From Deltaproteobacteria bacterium RBG_13_49_15 (GTDB lineage: Bacteria; Desulfobacterota; Desulfobacteria; Desulfobacterales; UBA2156), in contig MGQD01000152.1 in the NCBI GenBank assembly GCA_001797695.1, forward strand, positions 1 through 7,017: a stretch of DNA of 7,017 nt. The letters run 5' to 3'. A model generated the notes under the pieces. It was not told where the DNA came from. It ran no database searches and was given only the letters and a program-made list of their open reading frames with translations. Position numbers and translations under genes: made by a program. This document shows positions 1-5,840 of this stretch, piece by piece (within the stretch, counting starts at the first letter, position 1; the number at the start of each line of letters is the position of its first letter).

Positions 1-414
1 TTCCAGTCCGGACGGTTCCCCGGCATTCGGGTCTTCTGTTGTCGTCGTTCGGCTGCGCCAGCCAGGGAATTAGCGGTGAAATTGGGATTGCCGCTCCCTA
101 AGCATCTCGACATCGTCGAAGTCCCCTGTGCCGGAGGGCTATCGCCGGAGCAGTTGCTTTCGGCCTTTCAGGAAGGCGCCGATGGTGTGATGGTGATGAC
201 CTGCCATGAAGGGAACTGCCATTCGGAAAGAGGAAATATACTGGCGCGTCAACGGGTTTATCAGCTTACCGATCTCTTTCAAAAGATGGGGTTTGAATCA
301 AGGCGACTTGTGTTTAGGACCGTAGCATCGAATATGGGGCCGGAGTTTGCCGCGATGGTTGGCTCCTTTTCGGAAATGATCGGTGAAATCGGTCCAAGCC
401 GTCTTAAAAAATAA
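1..414 (+). CDS. MvhD-type hydrogenase/heterodisulfide-reductase iron-sulfur subunit, C-terminal part (5' end outside window)
   Basis: The frame is open from base 1 to the TAA at 412-414, giving 137 residues of a gene that begins upstream. The Cys-Cys pair typical of the start of the MvhD domain is encoded at 37-42. Further signatures are a VPC at 121-129, a GADGV stretch, and a CHxGxCH motif (Cys codons 202 and 217) followed by GN. MvhD carries a [2Fe-2S] cluster and passes electrons between a hydrogenase or other donor and HdrA; it also occurs fused to HdrA or as QmoB/BamF-like proteins. The usual third cysteine after the CC pair is replaced here (CCRRS), so cluster binding may differ. An in-frame GTG at 76 is not a credible start because it would remove the CC pair. 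The next gene starts 31 nt downstream on the same strand, which fits an Hdr-like complex. Whether this is a stand-alone MvhD or the tail of an HdrA-MvhD fusion cannot be seen. Confidence 0.85.
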   Translation, partial: FQSGRFPGIRVFCCRRSAAPARELAVKLGLPLPKHLDIVEVPCAGGLSPEQLLSAFQEGADGVMVMTCHEGNCHSERGNILARQRVYQLTDLFQKMGFESRRLVFRTVASNMGPEFAAMVGSFSEMIGEIGPSRLKK

Positions 415-445
415 TACCCTGACTCAGTGAAAAGGAGATGTGTTA

Positions 446-1669
446 ATGGAAATAGCGGAAGCCGTCGATCTTGGCATGCTGGATGCCGGATGCTGCCGAG
501 AATGGCCCTTTTTGCATGGATTTTGCGTTACCTGCGGATGCTGTTCGAGTTCATGCCCCGCGTCGGGGGTGGATGGGTTTGATCCCCGAAAATTGGTTCA
601 GATGGTATCGCTTGGAATGAAAGATGCGGCCGTTAAAGCCCGATGGCCATGGATCTGCACCATGTGCGGCAAGTGCGCCAATGTATGTCCTATGGATGTC
701 GATATCCCGGCGCTGATTCGTAAATTAAGATCGCTTCGTCCAAGAGAAGATGTGCCGGGGATCCTTCACAAAGGGCTTGAAGCAGCCCTTGAAACCGGAA
801 ACAACCTTCGACTCCCGGCAGAAGATTACATATTCATTCTGGAAGACGTGGCATCGGAGATTGCAGAAGAACCCGGATTCGAGGAATTTAAAATTAGTAT
901 CGATAAAAAAGGGGCCAATCTTCTCACCACCATCCATAACAAGCTGGTCAACACCCATACGGAAGACCTGAAGCATTGGTGGAAAATCTTCCATGCTGCA
1001 GGCGAGGATTGGACGGTTCCTTCGAAGAACTGGGAGGGAACGAGCTGGGGATACTTTACCGGCGATGACGAGGCCATACGGATCATGTCCGGACGGATCA
1101 TTGACCAAATGGAACAGCTTGAAATCGCAACATTGATGTGGCCCGAATGAGGGCATGCCTATCTGGCGACCCGGTCGGGCCTGGAAACCTACTATCCGGA
1201 TGCACTGAAGCGATACCGTTTTGTAACGGTTTTTGATCTGCTCATCCAGTACATCCAAAAGGGGCGGATCCGCCTGGACAGGTCCCGGTTCAAAGAACGG
1301 CTGGCCACCTACCATGATCCTTGCAATTACGGCCGGCAGGCCTTCCGGCGGTTCGGACACGGTTTTTTCTCTGAACCCCGCTGGATTTTAAGTCAGTGTA
1401 TGGATCGCTGGATCGATATGTATCCGGCGAAAATGGATCAGATCTGTTGTGGCGGTGGCGGTGGTGCGATGACCACCGGATATGACAACGAGCGAATTTT
1501 CTACGCCAGAAGGAAAATGGATCAGATTAAATCCACAGGTGCGGACATGGTGGTCGTCCCGTGCCATAGCTGCCATGGACAGTTGAAAAACATTCAAAAA
1601 GAATACGGCATGGGGGATTTGGAAGTTAAATACCTTTGGGAACTCGTAGCCGACTGCCTGGTGATCTGA
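446..1669 (+). CDS. Selenocysteine-containing HdrC/HdrB-like (HdrD-type) iron-sulfur CCG-domain protein; UGA at 1148-1150 read as Sec
   Basis: This is a predicted 407-residue cytoplasmic electron-transfer protein. The ATG at 446 follows AAAGGAG (431-437) by 8 nt and is preferred over the in-frame GTG at 440. Residues 27-37 (CxxCxxCxxxCP) and 71-81 (CxxCxxCxxxCP) form an HdrC-like 2x[4Fe-4S] ferredoxin domain. An HdrB/HdrD-like part follows: C293, the C334-C335-Gly motif and C373-x2-C376 make one CCG motif, with spacings of 40 and 37 close to the family pattern. The frame holds one TGA at codon 235, in the context PE-U-GHAY, where relatives such as DsrK/HdrD-like proteins have PECGHA. The frame is uninterrupted before and after it, and a SECIS-like hairpin follows. 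The N-terminal CCG half has no other cysteine between residues 82 and 234. Position after an MvhD gene suggests an HdrA/MvhD-linked complex, possibly like BamD/BamF of class II benzoyl-CoA reductase (inference). The alternative is a nonsense mutation or sequencing error splitting the gene. Confidence 0.85.
1148..1184 (+). promoter_or_regulatory. Candidate bacterial SECIS element with the Sec UGA codon
   Basis: The UGA (1148-1150) is followed by a hairpin whose upper stem is CCC (1170-1172) paired with GGG (1177-1179), closing a GGUC loop (1173-1176). GG (1165-1166) pairs with CC (1180-1181) below a CGA bulge. The loop begins 22 nt after the UGA, inside the roughly 16-37 nt spacing known for bacterial SECIS elements, and a loop starting with G/GGUC resembles E. 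coli fdhF. A competing fold pairs CGAC (1167-1170) with GUCG (1174-1177). The structure was drawn by eye with no energy calculation. Confidence 0.65.
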
Positions 1670-1698
1670 TCCGTTGGCTGGTTATAAAATTAAAATTA

Positions 1699-1726
1699 AA
1701 AACGGGGCGTAGGCACGCCCCGTTTT
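1699..1726 (+). terminator. Strong rho-independent terminator, probably bidirectional
   Basis: A perfect 12-bp stem (1699-1710 with 1715-1726) with the core ACGGGGCGT closes an AGGC tetraloop. It begins 29 nt after the stop of the selenoprotein gene and its stem ends in a TTTT run on the + strand. On the minus strand the hairpin is followed by a T-rich stretch (complement of 1681-1698), so it can also end the transcript of the small minus-strand gene at 1758-1853. Confidence 0.9.
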
Positions 1727-1757
1727 CCACTTAAGGGCCTAAAAGCGGTTAATATTG

Positions 1758-1853
1758 CTATTTCTTTTTGGTTGTTGTCTTTTTTGCAGCAGGTTTCTTT
1801 TTTGCAGTAGTTGTGGCTTTTTTGGCCGTCGTTTTCTTTTTTGCTGTTGCCAT
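1758..1853 (-). CDS. Small Lys/Ala/Thr-rich basic protein, histone H1 C-tail-like (31 aa)
   Basis: The reverse strand reads ATG to TAG for 31 codons. The product is made only of Met, Ala, Thr, Lys and one Pro, in repeated blocks of two or three lysines separated by Ala/Thr (for example TAKKKTTAKKATTTAKKK), with 14 lysines and no acidic residue. A GGAGG sequence lies 6 nt before the ATG, a TTGACA promoter lies upstream, and a bidirectional terminator lies downstream, so this is a complete transcription unit and not chance low-complexity DNA. Such sequences resemble the disordered DNA-binding tails of histone H1 and bacterial H1-like or AlgP-like proteins. A nucleoid or nucleic-acid-binding role is inferred from composition alone. 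No globular domain or signal peptide is present. Confidence 0.75.
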   Translation of the reverse strand: MATAKKKTTAKKATTTAKKKPAAKKTTTKKK

Positions 1854-1947
1854 GGCATCCTCCAAAAGGGGTTAAAGGTAAAAGGGAGATAGTGCCCTTA
1901 AGTGACTGGAATGTGCGTAAAGACTTCCATATTTAGTATTAAGAGCG

Positions 1948-1976
1948 ACTTTACACTACTATATACGGTATGTCAA
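1948..1976 (-). promoter_or_regulatory. Sigma-70-type promoter for the small basic protein gene
   Basis: On the minus strand a perfect TTGACA (-35, bases 1971-1976) is followed after 17 bp by TAAAGT (-10, bases 1948-1953). Transcription would begin near 1941, leaving a leader of about 88 nt before the ATG at 1853. The surrounding DNA is AT-rich and contains no gene on either strand. Confidence 0.65.
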
Positions 1977-2032
1977 GCGATTTTTTAAAAATTTATTTTG
2001 CATGAACCTAAATTTAATCAAGAGAATAAGGT

Positions 2033-2061
2033 TTGGCAAACAAATGAAATTCATTTAAGAT
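2033..2061 (+). promoter_or_regulatory. Sigma-70-type promoter for the aminotransferase / lytic transglycosylase unit
   Basis: TTGGCA (2033-2038) and TAAGAT (2056-2061) are separated by 17 bp. The start point would be near 2068, giving a leader of about 90 nt before the GTG start at 2159. An inverted repeat ATGAAAT / ATTTCAT (2044-2050 and 2064-2070) brackets the -10 box and could be an operator, although the DNA there is AT-rich and the repeat is short. Confidence 0.6.
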
Positions 2062-2158
2062 TTATTTCATTGAGGGTTAATTTTCCACAAACAGATACAG
2101 ACGGCCGAGGGATATAAAAGGCCAATTTTAAAACAACGAAAGAAGGAGGAGAGCTTTT

Positions 2159-2998
2159 GTGGCTGAACTGGCTTATGTAAATGGAACACTTTCGGCAATC
2201 GAATCCGCCCGGGTTCCCATAGAGGATCGGGGATACCAATTCGGGGATGCGGTATATGAATTCATAGCGAGTTACAATGGCACGCTTTTTTGCCTTGAAG
2301 AGCATTTAGATAGACTGGAACGATCCTTGCGAGGACTGGATTTTTCACCTATTCCCCGTGACGGAATCCGGAAGGCGATTCTAATGCTTTTTGAAAAAGC
2401 ATCGATCTCCCGCGCCGGCATCTATATTCAGATATCGCGCGGGGCTGCGCCTCGGAACCACCTATTTCCGAAATCCACTTCTCCACAGGTTGTCATGACC
2501 ATCAGGGAGGTGGAAGAAAAGCCGGCGGAGTTGAGAAAAAACGGCGCTGCGGCCATCACCGTGGAAGATTTTCGTTGGGGCCGCTGTGATCTCAAAACCG
2601 TCCAGTTGCTGCCGAATGTCCTGGCCAAACAAAAGGCCATTGATGCCGGAGCCTTTGATGCGATTTTTATATCAGAGGGGATCGTCAGGGAGGCCACCAG
2701 TTCCAATTTTTCCATTGTCTCCGGTGGTGGAATAATCACCCATCCGCTAAACCAAAATATTTTGCCGGGGATCACCCGGATGGTAATAATTGATCTGTGC
2801 AAGGAATTGAAGATTCCGGTTCATGAACGGTTCTTTAATACAGAAGAGCTTTTCCGCGCCGACGAGGCGTTCTTAACCGGAACCGTAACCGAAGTGCTGC
2901 CGATCGTGCAGGTTGACAGGCGTCGAATCGGCGAAGGGCGGGTCGGACCTGTAACCCAACGGCTTTATGAAGCCCTTCGGGAACGTGCCGGCGCATGA
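2159..2998 (+). CDS. dat: D-amino-acid (D-alanine) aminotransferase, PLP fold-type IV
   Basis: This 279-residue enzyme interconverts D-alanine plus 2-oxoglutarate with pyruvate plus D-glutamate, supplying D-amino acids for peptidoglycan in the cytoplasm. The N-terminus has the family motif DRGYQFGD-x-VYE (residues 23-34), with Tyr33. The SRGAAPRNH stretch gives Arg99 and His101, which match the carboxylate-binding Arg98/His100 of Bacillus D-amino-acid transaminase. The PLP lysine is Lys146 in CDLK, followed by the LLPNVLAKQ segment. Glu178 in REATSSN is the residue contacting the PLP ring nitrogen. The R-x-H pair favours D-amino-acid over branched-chain aminotransferase. Length is normal. The start is GTG, 9 nt after AAGGAGG (2143-2149). 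The lytic transglycosylase begins 7 nt after its stop, so the two probably form one cell-wall operon. Confidence 0.92.
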   Translation: MAELAYVNGTLSAIESARVPIEDRGYQFGDAVYEFIASYNGTLFCLEEHLDRLERSLRGLDFSPIPRDGIRKAILMLFEKASISRAGIYIQISRGAAPRNHLFPKSTSPQVVMTIREVEEKPAELRKNGAAAITVEDFRWGRCDLKTVQLLPNVLAKQKAIDAGAFDAIFISEGIVREATSSNFSIVSGGGIITHPLNQNILPGITRMVIIDLCKELKIPVHERFFNTEELFRADEAFLTGTVTEVLPIVQVDRRRIGEGRVGPVTQRLYEALRERAGA

Positions 2999-3005
2999 GG
3001 AAAAA

Positions 3006-4160
3006 ATGAATCTGATATGGCGTTTTGGGATGGTCCTAATGGTGGTTTTAGGTTCAATATCAAGCCCTTCGGCAGAACCGATTGAACAGGACTCGATTCC
3101 ATCTTTGCTTTCCTCTATTCGGATTTCAAAACCGCTCGATCTTTGCGGCGAGAAAGTCCCCATCGGTCAGCAGGATGTCCGGGAACGCCTTGAAAAGGAA
3201 CTCATGCTTTCCCTGTGGAATCGTCCCCAGGTCATCCTATGGCTCAAGCGCTCAAACCGTTACTTTCCGGTTATCGAACAGATGCTTAAGGAGCAGGGGT
3301 TGCCTGAAGAACTCAAATTTATCGCAGTTGCGGAGAGTGCGCTTCTCCCACACATCACCTCCGGCAAAGGGGCGGTTGGTTTCTGGCAGTTCATAAAGTC
3401 AACAGGTCAGCAGTACGGACTTGTCATCGACGAGCGGATCGACGAACGAAGAAACATTTTTGCATCGACTCGAGCGGCCATCCTCTATCTAAAAGAGCTT
3501 TATGATATCTTTCAGTCATGGACGCTGGCTGCGGCGGCCTATAACATGGGTGAGAAGAGGCTGATGGCTGAAATACAGGAACAGGGAGTATCCGATTATT
3601 ATCAGCTTTATCTTCCGTTGGAGACACAAGGGTACGTCTTTCGGATCCTGTCGGCCAAACTCATTTTTCTTGACCCAAAACAATACGGGTTTGATTTGAG
3701 CCATGCAGATTACTATCCTCCGCTGAATACGGACCGGGTGACAGTGAATCTTCCACAGGATACGCCGATCCGGATTATCGCCCAAGCGGCCAAAACTCAT
3801 TTCAAGGAGATCAAGGAGCTTAACCCGGAATTCCGGGGGCACTATGTCCCGAAGGGGGAAATAGCCCTATCCATCCCCGGAGGATCTGAAACGCGCTTTA
3901 AAGCCTTGTTGGGAGAATTTTTCAGAAAATGGTCGGAAGATGAAACCGAACAGCTTTATCTAGTGAAAGAAGGGGATAATCTCACGATTATCGCCGGCCG
4001 GTTCGGCGTGCCGGTGGCATCTCTGTTAAGGTGGAACCGACTTGATCCGAAAGCGCATATCCATCCCGGCGACCAGCTCAAGATCTACCGTAAAAAAGTG
4101 CGAGAAGAAGTCATAAAACCGGATGATGATCTCAATAATGGCCCGTATTTTCTCGACTAG
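3006..4160 (+). CDS. mltD: Secreted membrane-bound-type lytic murein transglycosylase (MltD-like): SLT domain plus C-terminal LysM
   Basis: This 384-residue cell-envelope protein cleaves the MurNAc-GlcNAc bond of peptidoglycan with formation of 1,6-anhydroMurNAc. An N-terminal signal peptide has a hydrophobic core (about residues 5-18) and ends near SPSA (about 20-23). The SLT domain spans about 75-225. It contains the catalytic glutamate E110 in AVAES, the SGKGAVGFWQF motif, a GL...DERRN segment, and AAAAYNMGE near residue 180. A single LysM peptidoglycan-binding domain covers about 318-361 (YLVKEGDNLT to LKIY). The ATG at 3006 is chosen because GAGG sits 5 nt upstream and the signal peptide begins there. 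An in-frame ATG at 2967 would add 13 polar residues inside the preceding gene. No lipobox cysteine is seen after the signal, unlike E. coli MltD. Cys47 is the only cysteine in the mature protein. Confidence 0.9.
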   Translation: MNLIWRFGMVLMVVLGSISSPSAEPIEQDSIPSLLSSIRISKPLDLCGEKVPIGQQDVRERLEKELMLSLWNRPQVILWLKRSNRYFPVIEQMLKEQGLPEELKFIAVAESALLPHITSGKGAVGFWQFIKSTGQQYGLVIDERIDERRNIFASTRAAILYLKELYDIFQSWTLAAAAYNMGEKRLMAEIQEQGVSDYYQLYLPLETQGYVFRILSAKLIFLDPKQYGFDLSHADYYPPLNTDRVTVNLPQDTPIRIIAQAAKTHFKEIKELNPEFRGHYVPKGEIALSIPGGSETRFKALLGEFFRKWSEDETEQLYLVKEGDNLTIIAGRFGVPVASLLRWNRLDPKAHIHPGDQLKIYRKKVREEVIKPDDDLNNGPYFLD

Positions 4161-4203
4161 GGCAAATCCGGGACTCTTTCTTGCCGATATGAAAGGCCGA
4201 ACC

Positions 4204-4232
4204 TTGAATTCTTTGTCCGTTTTCTCTACTAT
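4204..4232 (+). promoter_or_regulatory. Possible promoter for cytochrome c' gene
   Basis: TTGAAT (4204-4209) and TACTAT (4227-4232) are 17 bp apart, each matching four of six consensus bases. The predicted leader would be about 135 nt. The 213-nt gap between the transglycosylase stop and the cytochrome c' start holds no ORF with a ribosome binding site. A weak GGCAA/TTGCC inverted repeat (4161-4185) lies just after the transglycosylase stop. Confidence 0.35.
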
Positions 4233-4373
4233 GGATTCATGTGGCTTGCCGGGGCGATTGGGAGAACGCAGTACGTTTATAAAATCGCTTCTCTGTGTTC
4301 TTATGCCTCCTTGAGGAAATTTTGTCTTTGATGGAATGGGGGTAGATCGTTGATTAAAAGATGGGGAGGTAAA

Positions 4374-4829
4374 ATGAAAAAAGTGACTCAATTAGTAATT
4401 CCGATTTTGGCCATTGTTGTGGTTTGTTCATCGGCATATGCACAGTTTTCCAAATCTGGAGACGCCATAAGTTATCGAAAGGCAGCCATGCATTTAATCG
4501 GGGTTCATTTTACCCGCCTGGCGGGAATGGTTAAAGGGGAGGTTCCTTTCGACAAAGCAGCTTTTTCAAAAAATGCCGCGGTAGTCAAAACGCTTTCCGA
4601 ATTACCGTGGGAGGCCTTCGTGACGGTTGGTTCGGATAAGGGCGATACCACCATGAAGCCATCCGTTTTAAAAGAGAAGGACAAATTTATGGCGGCTGCA
4701 GAAAGTTTTAAAGCCCAGGCAAAGAAATTGAGTGAGACAGCCGACGCCGGCGATACGAATGCCGTCAAGACTCAATTCGGCGAATCAGTGAACGCCTGCA
4801 AAGGATGCCATTCGGTCTTCCGCAAATAA
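4374..4829 (+). CDS. Periplasmic cytochrome c' (class II c-type cytochrome)
   Basis: This is a 151-residue secreted heme protein. The signal peptide covers residues 1-23: a lysine-containing start, a hydrophobic core (about 7-18), and cleavage after SSAYA. The mature part begins QFSKSGDAI. The heme-binding CxxCH is near the C-terminus (C142, C145, H146, five residues from the end), as is usual for the four-helix-bundle cytochrome c' family. The first helix carries the family pattern YRKAAMHLIGVHF...LAGMVKG, and F-D-KAAF follows. Members bind NO or CO at a five-coordinate heme, or transfer electrons in the periplasm. The ATG at 4374 has GGGGAGG 4 nt upstream; the in-frame TTG at 4350 would place eight residues ahead of the signal peptide and lacks a better ribosome binding site. 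Its stop is 6 nt from the convergent b561-type gene, a family often paired with cytochrome c'. Confidence 0.92.
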   Translation: MKKVTQLVIPILAIVVVCSSAYAQFSKSGDAISYRKAAMHLIGVHFTRLAGMVKGEVPFDKAAFSKNAAVVKTLSELPWEAFVTVGSDKGDTTMKPSVLKEKDKFMAAAESFKAQAKKLSETADAGDTNAVKTQFGESVNACKGCHSVFRK

Positions 4830-4835
4830 AACAGC

Positions 4836-5507
4836 TCATCTTACTAGCAGATAAACCAATAGGGCGGCTGATCCGGCGAAGAGAAGGGCCGCCCATCGGT
4901 TTCCGCCTGAACACGTCGCATTGCCGCTCCATATTTTGAAACCGGTAATCATCGGTTTTATCAAATTTTCACGTTTGATGATGAGATAAAAAAGAACAGC
5001 CAGCAGATGCACGGCAACCAGAATGATAATCAGATTCTGGTTGATTTTGTGAAGCATCGTCAGCCAGTCGCTGGTACTTTTGCTCACCCAGTGATAGAGC
5101 GGCCCCTCGGTAACGATGTCATCATTGGCAAAGAGTCCGGTTGCAACCTGAATTAGTAAAGCTCCCAGCATGGCGAGAATAGACCATCCGCCCAGCGGAT
5201 TATGGCCCAGATATTTTGGAGCATCCTTATTAAAAAGGGTTAATCCGTACCGGACAACCTCCGCCGGTCCGCGCACAAAAGAGACAAAACGTGAATAATG
5301 GCCTCCGAAAAATCCCCAGCCGAATCGAAATAGAATAAGAGCAAGGATCACAGCTCCGCTTCGCTCATGATAGGTCATGATGCCGGTACTGATTTTACCG
5401 GTGACAAAGGAGATGGCAACAAAGGCTACGAGAAGCCAGTGAAAAAGGCGGGTGGGGAAATCCCATACCAAAATCCGCGGCATATCTTCTTTTTTGGATT
5501 TCTTCAT
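4836..5507 (-). CDS. Cytochrome b561-family (Ni/Fe-hydrogenase-type b subunit) membrane diheme protein
   Basis: This 223-residue integral membrane protein is likely a quinone-linked di-heme cytochrome b. The start shows the family motif VWDFPTRLFHW, with His23. Hydrophobic helices lie at about 20-38, 50-68, 107-125, 156-178 and 205-222. Other conserved histidines are H47 (YHERSG), H70, H102 (GHNPLGGWS), H139, H153 and H167, which supply candidate heme ligands. The ATG at 5507 follows AAGGTGA by about 9 nt; a second in-frame ATG at residue 9 has a weaker site. The 3' end faces the cytochrome c' gene with 6 nt between stop codons. Since such b561 proteins are often found beside cytochrome c', a membrane-to-periplasm electron route is a reasonable inference, though the genes are convergent here rather than cotranscribed. 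Confidence 0.88.
   Translation of the reverse strand: MKKSKKEDMPRILVWDFPTRLFHWLLVAFVAISFVTGKISTGIMTYHERSGAVILALILFRFGWGFFGGHYSRFVSFVRGPAEVVRYGLTLFNKDAPKYLGHNPLGGWSILAMLGALLIQVATGLFANDDIVTEGPLYHWVSKSTSDWLTMLHKINQNLIIILVAVHLLAVLFYLIIKRENLIKPMITGFKIWSGNATCSGGNRWAALLFAGSAALLVYLLVR
4862..4894. repeat. GC-rich inverted repeat at the convergent gene ends
   Basis: GGGCGGC (4862-4868) is the exact complement of GCCGCCC (4888-4894), separated by 19 nt. It lies 32 nt beyond the cytochrome c' stop and inside the last codons of the b561-type gene. There is no T-run, so it is not a classical terminator, but it could fold at the 3' end of the cytochrome c' transcript. Confidence 0.4.
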
Positions 5508-5702
5508 CGAACAGTTTCACCTTATCATCAGACACATGGATGTCGCAACAAAAACCGGCAGGCGGCTGATTTCGAGACAAATTCCCAATGAAAACAAATG
5601 TCGTCCCGGATTGCGATATCCATTCCGGTCGAATCGGCGCCGGGGTTCGTCTGAGTCGGACATCGACTCAACAGGATAGGCGGTTTGGCTGAAATGTTAT
5701 TC
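5508..5702. other. Intergenic stretch upstream of the b561-type gene
   Basis: No gene with a ribosome binding site is seen on either strand. On the minus strand AAGGTGA (about 5516-5522) serves the b561-type start. A perfect inverted repeat TGAGTCG-GACAT-CGACTCA occupies 5652-5670 and could be an operator or a leader hairpin. I could not pick a convincing minus-strand promoter. Confidence 0.4.
5652..5670. repeat. Perfect 7-bp inverted repeat, possible operator
   Basis: TGAGTCG (5652-5658) and CGACTCA (5664-5670) are exact complements around GACAT. The site lies between the divergent b561-type and Old Yellow Enzyme genes, about 30 nt upstream of the + strand -35 box. It may bind a dimeric regulator or form a hairpin in the minus-strand leader. 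Confidence 0.45.
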
Positions 5703-5731
5703 TTGACAATCCAGATATATGGGATTATTAA
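5703..5731 (+). promoter_or_regulatory. Sigma-70-type promoter for the Old Yellow Enzyme gene
   Basis: A perfect TTGACA (5703-5708) is followed after 17 bp by TATTAA (5726-5731, four of six consensus bases). The start would be near 5738, leaving a leader of about 170 nt before the ATG at 5908. AT-rich direct repeats ATTCTTATT (5745-5753 and 5759-5767) lie just after the start point. Confidence 0.6.
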
Positions 5732-5772
5732 TCTCGTAATAATCATTCTTATTTGATAATTCTTATTATCGG

Positions 5773-5840
5773 ACAGGCGCCGGTCCGTTCCGGCGTCTGT
5801 TACTTCAAATGGTCTTCTCGCTTTATTAACGCGAGGAACC
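5773..5840 (+). promoter_or_regulatory. Structured 5' leader with two stem-loops upstream of the Old Yellow Enzyme gene
   Basis: Stem-loop 1 pairs 5773-5783 with 5790-5800: 11 bp, one G-U, loop TCCGTT. Stem-loop 2 pairs 5811-5821 with 5831-5840: 10 bp with one bulged C and one wobble, loop TTTATTAAC. Neither is followed by a T-run on the + strand, so they are not simple terminators. They may be a cis-regulatory leader or stabilising hairpins. I do not recognise a known riboswitch consensus. Confidence 0.5.

Noticed and set aside
76..414. GTG at 76 as the start of the first gene
   Set aside because: The frame is open to base 1 and the conserved Cys-Cys pair at 37-42 lies upstream of it.
446..1150. 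A stand-alone protein ending at the TGA 1148-1150, with a separate small gene starting at 1400
   Set aside because: The same frame stays open through the TGA and the downstream part completes the CCG domain; no ribosome binding site precedes the ATG at 1400, and 1151-1399 encodes conserved domain sequence.
725..1360. Long minus-strand open frame (211 codons) opposite the selenoprotein gene
   Set aside because: It is antisense to a well-supported gene, has no recognisable domain, and looks like a codon-bias shadow.
1667..1684. The final TGA of the selenoprotein gene as a second Sec codon
   Set aside because: Only four sense codons follow before TAA, with no conserved Cys context; the protein is already full length.
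3429..3451. Short tandem repeat encoding IDER-IDER in the transglycosylase
   Set aside because: Only about two 12-nt units inside a conserved coding segment; no sign of expansion or function.
5620..5665. tRNA-like stretch with GTCGAATC and GGTTCG
   Set aside because: No T-arm with 5-bp stem and 7-nt TTCRANY loop, and no acceptor stem or anticodon arm could be built.
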